6,559 nt of DNA from Chloroflexota bacterium. GTDB taxonomy: Bacteria > Chloroflexota > UBA11872 > VXNJ01. Shown here in pieces: positions 1 through 5,864 of the stretch. The notes beneath the pieces were generated by a model, which was given only the letters and a program-made list of their open reading frames with translations, was not told where the DNA came from and ran no database searches. Both the position numbers and the translations under genes were made by a program. The DNA lies in NCBI GenBank assembly GCA_026708165.1, contig JAPOVO010000420.1, positions 1 through 6,559 of the forward strand, written 5' to 3'. Within the stretch, counting starts at the first letter, position 1, and every line of letters begins with the position of its first letter.

Positions 1-56
1 AGAGCGCTAGCCTTCCAAGCTGGATGTCGCGGGTTCGAGCCCCGTCCCCCGCTCCA
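1..56 (+). tRNA. tRNA-Gly (anticodon TCC), 3' part, cut by the window edge
   Basis: The sequence folds as the last two thirds of a tRNA. GAGC at 2-5 is the 3' side of the D stem. The anticodon stem is 7-11 with 19-23 (one T:G pair). The seven-base anticodon loop is 12-18, with anticodon TCC at 14-16. The T stem is 29-33 with 41-45 and its loop starts TTCGA at 34-38. The 3' acceptor strand is 46-52, the discriminator is T53 and CCA is encoded at 54-56. A U discriminator is usual for bacterial tRNA-Gly, which agrees with the anticodon. The 5' acceptor strand and most of the D arm lie outside the window. No T-rich terminator follows directly. Confidence 0.93.
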
Positions 57-81
57 TTGATACGCGAACTGCATACCAGCG

Positions 82-97
82 AAGCCGCGCGCGGCTT
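82..97. repeat. Perfect 16-base GC palindrome 26 bases after the tRNA
   Basis: AAGCCGCG at 82-89 is followed directly by its reverse complement at 90-97. An outer pair of five-base arms, CCAGC (76-80) and GCTGG (101-105), can extend the structure across a small internal loop. As RNA it would form a stem of six pairs with a CGCG loop, plus the outer stem. No T-run follows, so it is not a standard intrinsic terminator. It may be a processing or termination structure for the tRNA transcript, or a protein-binding site. Confidence 0.4.
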
Positions 98-270
98 GCG
101 GCTGGGTCCAGTACGCCACCCGTGCTTCTCCCCCTGCTGCCTTGCACGCTATGCACCGGTCGCAGCTGACTTCTCAACGCGACATCGCTCCGGCGAAGGC
201 GCAAGGAGTACCGGCGGTCGTATTCGAAAGAGGACGGTGCCTCCCCTTAGGACCTCGCACATAGTTAATC

Positions 271-299
271 TTGAGTTTGGCGAGGGAATGACGTATTCT
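271..299 (+). promoter_or_regulatory. Possible sigma-70-type promoter upstream of the transporter operon
   Basis: TTGAGT (271-276) and TATTCT (294-299) each match four of six consensus positions and are separated by exactly 17 bases. A start of transcription would fall near 306, giving a long leader before the gene at 601. The match is modest and could be chance. I see no better -35/-10 pair closer to the gene; TAGACA at 549-554 has no acceptable -10 at the right distance. Confidence 0.25.
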
Positions 300-587
300 T
301 CTTCGTTGCACGCGCTGGGGATGGCTGAGGTGGAAGCAGGCCAAACCCAGCTTCTGTGTGTAAAACCGCGATTACACGTGGAAAAGTTGAGGGAGGCTCG
401 CTAAATCTTCAGTTCTTGGCAGCTCGGCGGAAAGAACAGAGTGCTCTTCCACGGCGCGAACCCGTCCAGGCCCCACGCGTAGGCGTTATCGCGATCTCAA
501 CTAATCTCGAACCGGGGAGGTGATTCTGTAGCGATTCTGGTGGTCGGTTAGACACATTCGAAAGTCGAAGCATTGTTTTCAGTGAGT

Positions 588-593
588 GGAGGA
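588..593 (+). promoter_or_regulatory. Ribosome binding site of the solute-binding protein gene
   Basis: GGAGGA lies seven bases before the ATG at 601. It fixes this start: a TAG stop directly precedes the ATG in frame (598-600), so the protein cannot begin further upstream. Confidence 0.8.
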
Positions 594-600
594 CTCGTAG

Positions 601-2061
601 ATGGCTAGTTTGAGCAGAAGAAAACTACTTGGGACCGCAGGCGTTGCAACGCTTGGCGTTGTGGGCGTCGCTGCCATCGGCGGCTGCGGAGAGACGCAGG
701 TTGTCGAGGTAGTCAAGGAAGTTCCCGTTGAGAAGGTCGTCACACAGATAGTCGAGAAGGCCGTCGTCCAGGAGAAGATAGTCGAGAAGGTCGTCACGCA
801 AGAAGCAATGGCGATGAAGCCAAAGCAGATCACCGGCGAATTCGAATACTGGGACTGGTGGAATCCTGCATCGGGTGTCGAGTCGAAGAACTGGTTCGAG
901 TGGATCAAGGCGGACTTCGAGGCCCAGAACCCGGGTCTCAAAATCAAAATGCAGCACGTGCCGTTCGGCAATGAATACGTGCAGAAGTTCCAGGCCGCGG
1001 CCGCTGCGGGCAATCCACCCGACATCATGCACTCCTCCATCATCTGGGCGCGCGACTTTTACGACCTCGGGACCCTGGAAGCGTTCAACGACCTGATTAA
1101 GACAGACTCCTCCATGACCATGGACCATTTCATGGATGGTGCTCTCTTCTACAACCAGAAGGAGGGCCAGATATTTGGGATTCCCATGGAAGGGCCAGAC
1201 TCCTACGTCATGTTCTACGACAAGGACATGCTCCTGGAACAGGGGCTTGACCCGTCGTTTGACGCTGTTTGGAATTGGGACTGGGACACTTTCCGCGAGA
1301 ACGTCAATAAGCTGACCACTCGCAAGGACGACGGATCCGTCGACCGCTCGGGATTCCTGGTATCCATTCCGCACGGAGGACTGTTCTCCGTCTGGCAGCA
1401 CGTGCAGGGGGCCAAGTTCTACAACGAGAACCAGGACGGTCTGGCAATCCTGGATGGCTCCACGAAGAACTTCATCGAGTACACCATGGCGTTGCTGAAT
1501 GAGGACAAGGTCTCCTTGCCGCTCGGTCCGGAGCGTCAGGACTTTCAGCAGTACTTGCAGGGCAAGTCAGCGTTTGTAATCGGCGGAACCTGGGGCATAG
1601 CCAGAGTCCGCAACGGAGCGCCGGAAAAGAACTTCGACTTTGTTCCCTTCCCCGAAGGTCCCGGCGGCGACGGTCCGGCCACGACCACCTGGTACAACAT
1701 GGTCGTAATGCCGAAGAAGGCCAAGATGAAGGAAGCGGCCTGGCGCTGGGCCCAGTATTACGCCGGCCTCCAGAGCTTCAAGGATCGCATTCGGATCATG
1801 AGCAGGTTCGCGCCCCGCAAGGCGCTCTACGTCAGCGACGAGTGGAACAACTCGGTCAAGCGCGAGCCCTTGCTCACAAGGGTTCCTCGAATCGCTCCCA
1901 CAGGTGGCGCCTACCCGTTCATCCGCTACAACGAGGTGAACAACATCGTCAAGCCGAAGCTTGAGTCGATTTACATCGAAGGTGCCGACATCGACCAGAC
2001 CCTGCAGGAGATCGTGGATGAAGCCGACCCGATTCTCCAAGAAGCGGGTGGGAGGTCCTAG
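601..2061 (+). CDS. Carbohydrate ABC transporter substrate-binding lipoprotein (family 1, CUT1 type)
   Basis: This 486-residue protein would capture a sugar or related solute outside the membrane and hand it to the two permeases encoded next. The N-terminus carries a twin-arginine motif (S5-R6-R7-K8-L9-L10), a hydrophobic stretch and a lipobox I-G-G-C with the lipidated Cys at 29, so Tat export and lipid anchoring are expected. Residues 31-72 form a flexible tether made of Val/Glu/Lys repeats (VVEVVKEV, VEKVVTQ twice). The mature fold begins near residue 80 (FEYWDWWNP) and shows the usual family-1 signs: a FEAQNPG segment, an Ala-rich helix then GNPPDI at about 131-142, and a late GGTWGIARVR segment. 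Length is normal once the tether is allowed for. The substrate cannot be read from the sequence. The tether style is typical of Chloroflexota. Confidence 0.93.
   Translation: MASLSRRKLLGTAGVATLGVVGVAAIGGCGETQVVEVVKEVPVEKVVTQIVEKAVVQEKIVEKVVTQEAMAMKPKQITGEFEYWDWWNPASGVESKNWFEWIKADFEAQNPGLKIKMQHVPFGNEYVQKFQAAAAAGNPPDIMHSSIIWARDFYDLGTLEAFNDLIKTDSSMTMDHFMDGALFYNQKEGQIFGIPMEGPDSYVMFYDKDMLLEQGLDPSFDAVWNWDWDTFRENVNKLTTRKDDGSVDRSGFLVSIPHGGLFSVWQHVQGAKFYNENQDGLAILDGSTKNFIEYTMALLNEDKVSLPLGPERQDFQQYLQGKSAFVIGGTWGIARVRNGAPEKNFDFVPFPEGPGGDGPATTTWYNMVVMPKKAKMKEAAWRWAQYYAGLQSFKDRIRIMSRFAPRKALYVSDEWNNSVKREPLLTRVPRIAPTGGAYPFIRYNEVNNIVKPKLESIYIEGADIDQTLQEIVDEADPILQEAGGRS
727..797 (+). repeat. Short direct repeats encoding the Val-Glu-Lys tether
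   Basis: The unit encoding VEKVV recurs. G-T-(T/C)-GAGAAGGTCGTCAC occurs at 727-743 and 781-797. A related copy starts at 751, and GATAGTCGAGAAGG appears at both 747-760 and 777-790, 30 bases (ten codons) apart. The repeats stay in frame, so copy-number change by slippage would lengthen or shorten the tether without breaking the gene. Confidence 0.75.
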
Positions 2062-2071
2062 AACACAAATC

Positions 2072-2123
2072 GCACGTGTCTCCCTGGCCGGAGCGACCAG
2101 TTCGCTCCGGTCAAGGGCCGTGC
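2072..2123 (+). promoter_or_regulatory. Large stem-loop between binding-protein and permease genes
   Basis: The core arms 2082-2096 and 2102-2117 form 15 pairs with one G:U and one bulged A (2114), closed by a five-base loop (2097-2101). The nine loop-proximal pairs are perfect Watson-Crick. An outer stem of five pairs, GCACG (2072-2076) with CGTGC (2119-2123), extends it. ATTTT follows at 2124-2128, a poor T-tract. Hairpins after the first gene of sugar-importer operons, as between malE and malF in enteric bacteria, are known to keep binding-protein mRNA abundant and permease expression lower. The same job is inferred here. Partial termination is an alternative. Confidence 0.8.
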
Positions 2124-2157
2124 ATTTTGGCGGCATATATTTGGACCATGAGTCGTC

Positions 2158-3066
2158 ATGACAACTGACTCAGCTACGAAGCGCAGACGCCTTCGCGGTC
2201 AGGTATTCAGGGACACCGTTTCAGGTTATTTGCTGATATCCCCGGCGGCGTTGTTCCTGCTGGTGTTCTCCTTTGTAGCCATTGTCGTTTCACTGGTCAT
2301 CAGTTTTTCAGACTGGAGTCCGTTACGCGACGAATGGTCACTGGTTGGGATCGACAACTATAAACGAGCGTTCGAGAATGAACGCTTCTGGAAGTCGTTC
2401 CGCAATACTGGCCAATACGTTGTCTTCCTCGTGCCGGGCGTAGTAATAACGTCGCTGGGGTTGGCCTTGATCGGCAACCACGCGCGAAAGCTCCGTTCAG
2501 TTTTTCGAACACTGTTCTTTATACCTGTCATCACCCCGGGCGTCGTCGTTGCGCTGATCTGGATTTGGATGTTCCGCGCGGATGGAGGGGTCAACGAGCT
2601 CCTTCAATACTTCGGCGTGTCCGGTCCCAACTGGCTATTGAGCGCGTTTTGGGCGATGCCGGCAATCATAATCATGACCATCTGGAGCCTTATCGGCTAT
2701 TACATGATTATCTTCCTTGCTGGCTTGGCCGACATCCCGGAAGTCTTCTATGAGGCGGCCAAGGTCGACGGCGCAAATCGGCTTCAAACGTTCAGACATA
2801 TAACTCTGCCGCTCCTGCGGAATCCGCTCATCTTCGTGGTTGTCACGCTTGTGATTGCGGCTTGGCAGGTCTTCACACAGATGTTCGTAATGACCCAAGG
2901 AGGGCCAGCCAGCGCGACCGAAAGTGTTCAGTGGTCGATCTTCTTCAACGGGTTTCAGCGTTTCGACATGGGTCTGGCTGCGGCTATGTCCTGGATTCTG
3001 TTCGCGGTCATATTCATATTCACGGCTACACAACTTAAGCTCTTTCTCTCACGGCAACTGTACTAG
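2158..3066 (+). CDS. Carbohydrate ABC transporter permease, MalF/UgpA-like
   Basis: A 302-residue inner-membrane protein with six likely transmembrane segments at about 23-50, 86-107, 118-139, 163-190, 223-243 and 272-296, and a basic N-terminus (K8-R13). The cytoplasmic coupling loop that docks to the ATPase is clear: E-A-A-x-x-x-D-G-A at about 199-206, followed by the I-T-L-P ending. The MTQGGP segment at 245-250 is characteristic of this permease class. Together with the next gene it should form the heterodimeric channel. The ATG at 2158 has only a weak GGAC upstream. The ATG at 2148 is in another frame. TATATT at 2136-2141 resembles a -10 box but I see no matching -35, so transcription through from the binding-protein gene is the simpler reading. 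It starts 96 bases after that gene. Confidence 0.93.
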   Translation: MTTDSATKRRRLRGQVFRDTVSGYLLISPAALFLLVFSFVAIVVSLVISFSDWSPLRDEWSLVGIDNYKRAFENERFWKSFRNTGQYVVFLVPGVVITSLGLALIGNHARKLRSVFRTLFFIPVITPGVVVALIWIWMFRADGGVNELLQYFGVSGPNWLLSAFWAMPAIIIMTIWSLIGYYMIIFLAGLADIPEVFYEAAKVDGANRLQTFRHITLPLLRNPLIFVVVTLVIAAWQVFTQMFVMTQGGPASATESVQWSIFFNGFQRFDMGLAAAMSWILFAVIFIFTATQLKLFLSRQLY

Positions 3067-3075
3067 GCGGGCAAA

Positions 3076-3969
3076 TTGGCAGTATTGCAAAAGGCGACGC
3101 GTCACGAGATGGAAGCGACAGCGCGTCGTTCTCGTGTGCAAGCGTTGGTGATGGATACCTCGTTCATGGCCCTCGTGTATGGCGTCCTGATCATCCTCGC
3201 GGTAGTCACCGTTCTTCCTTACTACTGGATGGTCATTAACTCCTTCAAGACGATCGACAACTTCTACACCGATCCGTACAGTCTCTGGCCCGAAACGTGG
3301 TCGCTGGAAGCCTATTTGAACGCCGTTGGTATCGGTAGGGTCACTGTTTACCTGCGTAACAGCTTCGCTTACTCGGCTGTGGTACTTGTCGCGCAGCTCC
3401 TCATTAATTCGCTCGCTGCTTACGCCTTTGCAAGAATTCAGTTCAAGGGAAACAACGTCGTATTTCTGGCATTTCTGACGACGATGATGCTGCCAGGATC
3501 GGTCACCTTGATTCCGACGTATGTCCTGGTCTACTCGATGGGACTTGCCAATACCTTCACGGGTGTCGTCATTCCGAGTTTTGCTGGCGCGTTTGGAGTG
3601 TTCCTTCTAAGGCAGTTCTTCCTCAATATTCCGTCAGAGCTCGAGGACGCGGCTCTCATCGACGGCGCGGGCAGGCTAAGGATCTACTGGCAGATAATCA
3701 TTCCACTGGCCAAACCGGCGATGATCACCCTGGGCGTCTTCATAGTCTTGGCTGAGTGGCAGTCGTTCATATGGCCGTTGGTGGTTCTGACAGACTATGA
3801 GAAGTACCCCATAACGGTTGGGCTCAACCTGTTCAAGGACGAGCAGCGCGTATTCTGGCCGTATATCCTTGCCGGTTCCGTAATCGGGTCGGCGCCATTG
3901 ATAGGAATCTTTCTGATCTCCCAGAAGTTCCTCATTGGCGGCATCACACTTTCCGGCCTTAAGGGATAG
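3076..3969 (+). CDS. Carbohydrate ABC transporter permease, MalG/UgpE-like
   Basis: The second channel subunit, 297 residues if the TTG at 3076 is the start. AGGCGG overlapping the previous stop supports TTG and leaves only nine bases between the genes. The in-frame ATG at 3109 would give 286 residues and is a fair alternative, since the first residues are not conserved in the family. Six membrane segments are expected, the first at about 31-55 with the typical LPYYWMVINSFK sequence. The EAA-type coupling loop is E-D-A-A-x-x-D-G-A at 190-198, followed by IIIPL. The short C-terminal TLSGLKG is typical of MalG-like proteins. No ATPase gene follows; the next gene is convergent. The importer must therefore use an ATPase encoded elsewhere, as many CUT1 systems do with a shared MsmK/UgpC-type subunit. 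Confidence 0.93.
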   Translation: MAVLQKATRHEMEATARRSRVQALVMDTSFMALVYGVLIILAVVTVLPYYWMVINSFKTIDNFYTDPYSLWPETWSLEAYLNAVGIGRVTVYLRNSFAYSAVVLVAQLLINSLAAYAFARIQFKGNNVVFLAFLTTMMLPGSVTLIPTYVLVYSMGLANTFTGVVIPSFAGAFGVFLLRQFFLNIPSELEDAALIDGAGRLRIYWQIIIPLAKPAMITLGVFIVLAEWQSFIWPLVVLTDYEKYPITVGLNLFKDEQRVFWPYILAGSVIGSAPLIGIFLISQKFLIGGITLSGLKG

Positions 3970-3973
3970 AAGC

Positions 3974-4018
3974 CCGCTCGAGCGCGGATTTCTCGTCAAG
4001 TCAGGGCAGCAGAAATCC
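3974..4018. terminator. Overlapping inverted repeats at the convergent gene junction, possible weak terminator
   Basis: Two structures compete here. CCGC (3974-3977) can pair with GCGG (3984-3987) around the ten-base palindrome CGCTCGAGCG (3975-3984). GGATTTCT (3986-3993) is the exact reverse complement of AGAAATCC (4011-4018), with a 17-base loop that contains the stop codon of the minus-strand gene. There is no clean T-run on either strand, so any termination would be weak or factor-assisted. Confidence 0.35.
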
Positions 4019-5008
4019 CGATATCAGATCGTACGAGGGATAGCTCTCCACATCTTCAACGAACCGGGTTAGAAGCAAGCTGCGGATTTCGGCGGCTTGA
4101 TCGGCGGAGATGCGCGACCGCAACTCATCGAAGTAAGTGAGGTCGGCATCCAGCAGCTTGCGGGCGAGCGCGCTTGCCGAGTCGAACGAGAGTTGCCCTG
4201 ATTCCCTGAGCTCGGCGGAGACATTAGGGTCCGGGGCGCTGAATGCGGCCTTCCAGACAAGAAAGAAAGATATTGCAAATGGTTCCGAGTCGGCGAGATT
4301 ATCTACTTCCTGGTCGAGAAACGCATCCAGCCTCGTCAGCCACAACGGGTCCTTGGGCGCGGTTAGACCGGCTGATAGCGCTCCTGATTCCTGAATGCCA
4401 ATCAGCAGCGCCCTCTGGATCGCTTTAGCGCGGGCGGAAACGACATGAGGGTAGTCTCTCCTGAGCGCCTCGTACGCCTCGTTTCCCAGCCGTCTTCGTT
4501 GAACGGCGTGCCCGAGCTCAATGCCCAGAGCGTTGGCAAGGCGCAAATAGGAGCCGGACCTGAGGTATATGTGGACGGCTTGATCGTCTCCCAGGAGAAC
4601 GAAAGCAGGACCTGCATATACACCGGTCGTGGCGTATTTGCTTCCATCCGCGAAATCGACGTCGTTTAGCACGTCTACCGAAATCGATTCATCCAGATCC
4701 TCGTCGAGTATCTTTTGAAATACCCGGAGCACTTCGGGCAGGAACTCCTGCCGGTAATTCAGGGGGCCGATGAACGGCGATTCATGAGCTTCCTGCTCCG
4801 GTTCTTGGGCGACTGGCGAGGGCGCGACTGAAGGGGATTGTTGCTTTGGAATGGCGTCGTCCGTGACGCTTGTCTTGCCTTTGGGCGATTGTTTGCCGAA
4901 TGGTGGACTTGCTTCGCCACAAGCTGCTACCAGCGCCAGGCATAGCAGAAGGGCTGCGAAATGCCCGTGTAGTTCGTGATACTTGACCTCGCCCCGTCTT
5001 CTATTCAT
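4001..5008 (-). CDS. Lipoprotein of unknown function with a degenerate zinc-protease-like motif
   Basis: I do not recognise a named family. From the ATG at 5008 the product has 335 residues. It begins with a basic N-terminus, a hydrophobic stretch and a lipobox V-A-A-C with Cys 30, so it should be an exported, lipid-anchored protein. Residues 31 to about 75 are a Pro/Ser/Gln/Glu-rich linker. The globular part contains VHIYLRSG, then LANALGIELGHAVQ at about 157-170. This looks like the edge strand and active helix of a zinc metalloprotease (HExxH), but the first His is Ile 163; Glu 164 and His 167 remain. Glu 207 in IQESGAL is a possible relic of the third ligand. An in-frame ATG at 5158 would add 50 residues before the signal peptide, which does not fit secretion. 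No clear ribosome binding site supports either start. It converges on the permease gene and diverges from the next lipoprotein. Confidence 0.75.
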   Translation of the reverse strand: MNRRRGEVKYHELHGHFAALLLCLALVAACGEASPPFGKQSPKGKTSVTDDAIPKQQSPSVAPSPVAQEPEQEAHESPFIGPLNYRQEFLPEVLRVFQKILDEDLDESISVDVLNDVDFADGSKYATTGVYAGPAFVLLGDDQAVHIYLRSGSYLRLANALGIELGHAVQRRRLGNEAYEALRRDYPHVVSARAKAIQRALLIGIQESGALSAGLTAPKDPLWLTRLDAFLDQEVDNLADSEPFAISFFLVWKAAFSAPDPNVSAELRESGQLSFDSASALARKLLDADLTYFDELRSRISADQAAEIRSLLLTRFVEDVESYPSYDLISGFLLP

Positions 5009-5217
5009 CGGAATGGATTCTGACGGAGTCCCAGTCGGCGAACTTATCGTTATCATTGCCGCCGTTACGCGATTGTTTCGCAAGAAGGCGTAGTGCGCAT
5101 TACGGTGTGTCAGCAGAGCGATTGAAAGGGGGGTTGAAATAGGTTGTTCATCTTGCATATGGCGAGACTAACCTGCCTTACTCAGCGGCCCGAAGCCCCC
5201 GACTCCGGAAACGCATC
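5009..5217. promoter_or_regulatory. Divergent intergenic region between two lipoprotein genes
   Basis: If the minus-strand gene starts at 5008, this 209-base gap should hold promoters for both genes. TTGAAA occurs twice on the plus strand (5122-5127 and 5134-5139), and TATCAT at 5051-5056 resembles a -10 box, but none has a good partner at normal spacing. I cannot place a promoter with confidence. GGAA at 5207-5210, seven bases before the ATG at 5218, is a modest ribosome binding site for the plus-strand gene. Confidence 0.35.
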
Positions 5218-5712
5218 ATGAGACAGCGATTCATCCGTCGTAAGCTCGGCTGCTTGGCGTCGACTCTGAAGTTCCTCCTCTTGTTTTTGACCTTGGCGGT
5301 ATTCGTCTCTTGCGGAGGCGGCGAGGCAGACCAGTCCCAGGCGCCGGCATCCGTTGCAAGTCCCACGGCAACTCTTCCTCCCGGTATGGCCAGTTCGATA
5401 GAGCGGCAGGCCAGGCTGATGCACCACATGCTAAGGACAACCTGGGACCAGCTAGGAGCGGAACGGAAACAGCTCATGGAGGAGGGGTTCGAGAAAGGCT
5501 TCTTCGAGCTCGATGATCCTAAGTTGACTGAAGAGTGTAGGGCGAATCTGGAGTCTCTGAAGTCGCAGCTCACAAACCTCTTGGGAAGGTCGGACTATCC
5601 GGCTCAGCAAGAGATCCTCGACCTTCTTACCTCGGTCGAGGCTCAATCATGCAGACTCAACGATCTGGAGATCATCGGCTATTACGAGAGGCTGCGGGCG
5701 CTCACGCGGTGA
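5218..5712 (+). CDS. Small helical lipoprotein of unknown function
   Basis: The 164-residue product has a strongly basic N-terminus (R2, R4, R7, R8, K9), a long hydrophobic segment (about 18-30) and a Ser-Cys-Gly-Gly-Gly junction with Cys 32. This is a probable lipoprotein signal, though Phe at position -3 departs from the usual Leu/Val/Ile. A short Ala/Ser/Pro/Thr linker follows to about residue 56. The rest looks all-helical, charged and Leu-rich, with only two cysteines in the mature domain (107 and 145), which could form a disulfide outside the cell. I recognise no family. It is divergent from the other lipoprotein gene and lies 152 bases upstream of the mutarotase gene on the same strand, so it could share a transcript with the latter. 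Confidence 0.75.
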   Translation: MRQRFIRRKLGCLASTLKFLLLFLTLAVFVSCGGGEADQSQAPASVASPTATLPPGMASSIERQARLMHHMLRTTWDQLGAERKQLMEEGFEKGFFELDDPKLTEECRANLESLKSQLTNLLGRSDYPAQQEILDLLTSVEAQSCRLNDLEIIGYYERLRALTR

Positions 5713-5850
5713 CTCTCTGGGCGGCGATTGCCGGCCAGTCGTAATACAAGTCGCGTCGGTATGCGGAGATGGACCTGTCGACTCGTCCGTGTATGGGCGG
5801 CTACCCGTGGAATTACACTCTTGCAGTCGAGAATTTGTGTCCCACACGCA

Positions 5851-5864
5851 GGGAGTTAGAGGAG
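5851..5864 (+). promoter_or_regulatory. Ribosome binding site region deciding the mutarotase start
   Basis: GGGAG (5851-5855) lies nine bases before the ATG at 5865, a normal distance. A second purine-rich AGAGGAG (5858-5864) abuts the ATG and is too close to act in the usual way. The pair supports 5865 rather than the in-frame ATG at 5769, which has no comparable site. Confidence 0.6.

Larger units (their letters stand above)
57..600. other. 544-base region without a convincing gene, between tRNA-Gly and the transporter operon
   Basis: No reading frame here has a credible start, ribosome binding site or recognisable product. The longest frame on the plus strand starts inside the tRNA gene. 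The stretch contains a 16-base GC palindrome just after the tRNA (82-97), a possible promoter (271-299), an unused Shine-Dalgarno-like sequence (516-524), a small inverted repeat (557-569) and the ribosome binding site of the binding-protein gene (588-593). If transcription starts near 306, the operon would have a leader of about 295 bases. I recognise no known riboswitch or T-box in it. Structured RNA cannot be excluded by eye. Confidence 0.6.

Noticed and set aside
1..56. tRNA-Gly as an integration site for a mobile element
   Set aside because: I found no second copy of the tRNA 3' end, no integrase and no mobile-element gene in the window.
7..204. Minus-strand reading frame of 65 codons ending in TGLEPATSSLEG
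   Set aside because: Its C-terminus is the antisense translation of the tRNA-Gly gene. This peptide is a familiar false protein in databases, and nothing upstream supports a gene.
24..404. Plus-strand reading frame of 126 codons
   Set aside because: It starts inside the T arm and anticodon region of the tRNA, has no ribosome binding site, and its composition is not protein-like. The internal ATG at 288 gives only 38 codons.
625..1401. Long minus-strand frame opposite the binding-protein gene
   Set aside because: It lies wholly inside a well-supported gene and mirrors its codon structure. The same applies to the minus-strand frame at 1567-2136.
5009..5158. N-terminal extension of the minus-strand lipoprotein to the ATG at 5158
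   Set aside because: It would place about 50 non-hydrophobic residues before the signal peptide, which is incompatible with normal export.
5769..5864. N-terminal extension of the mutarotase to the ATG at 5769
   Set aside because: Family members begin at the Met of MERAFF, the extra 32 residues show no family similarity, and the ribosome binding site favours 5865.
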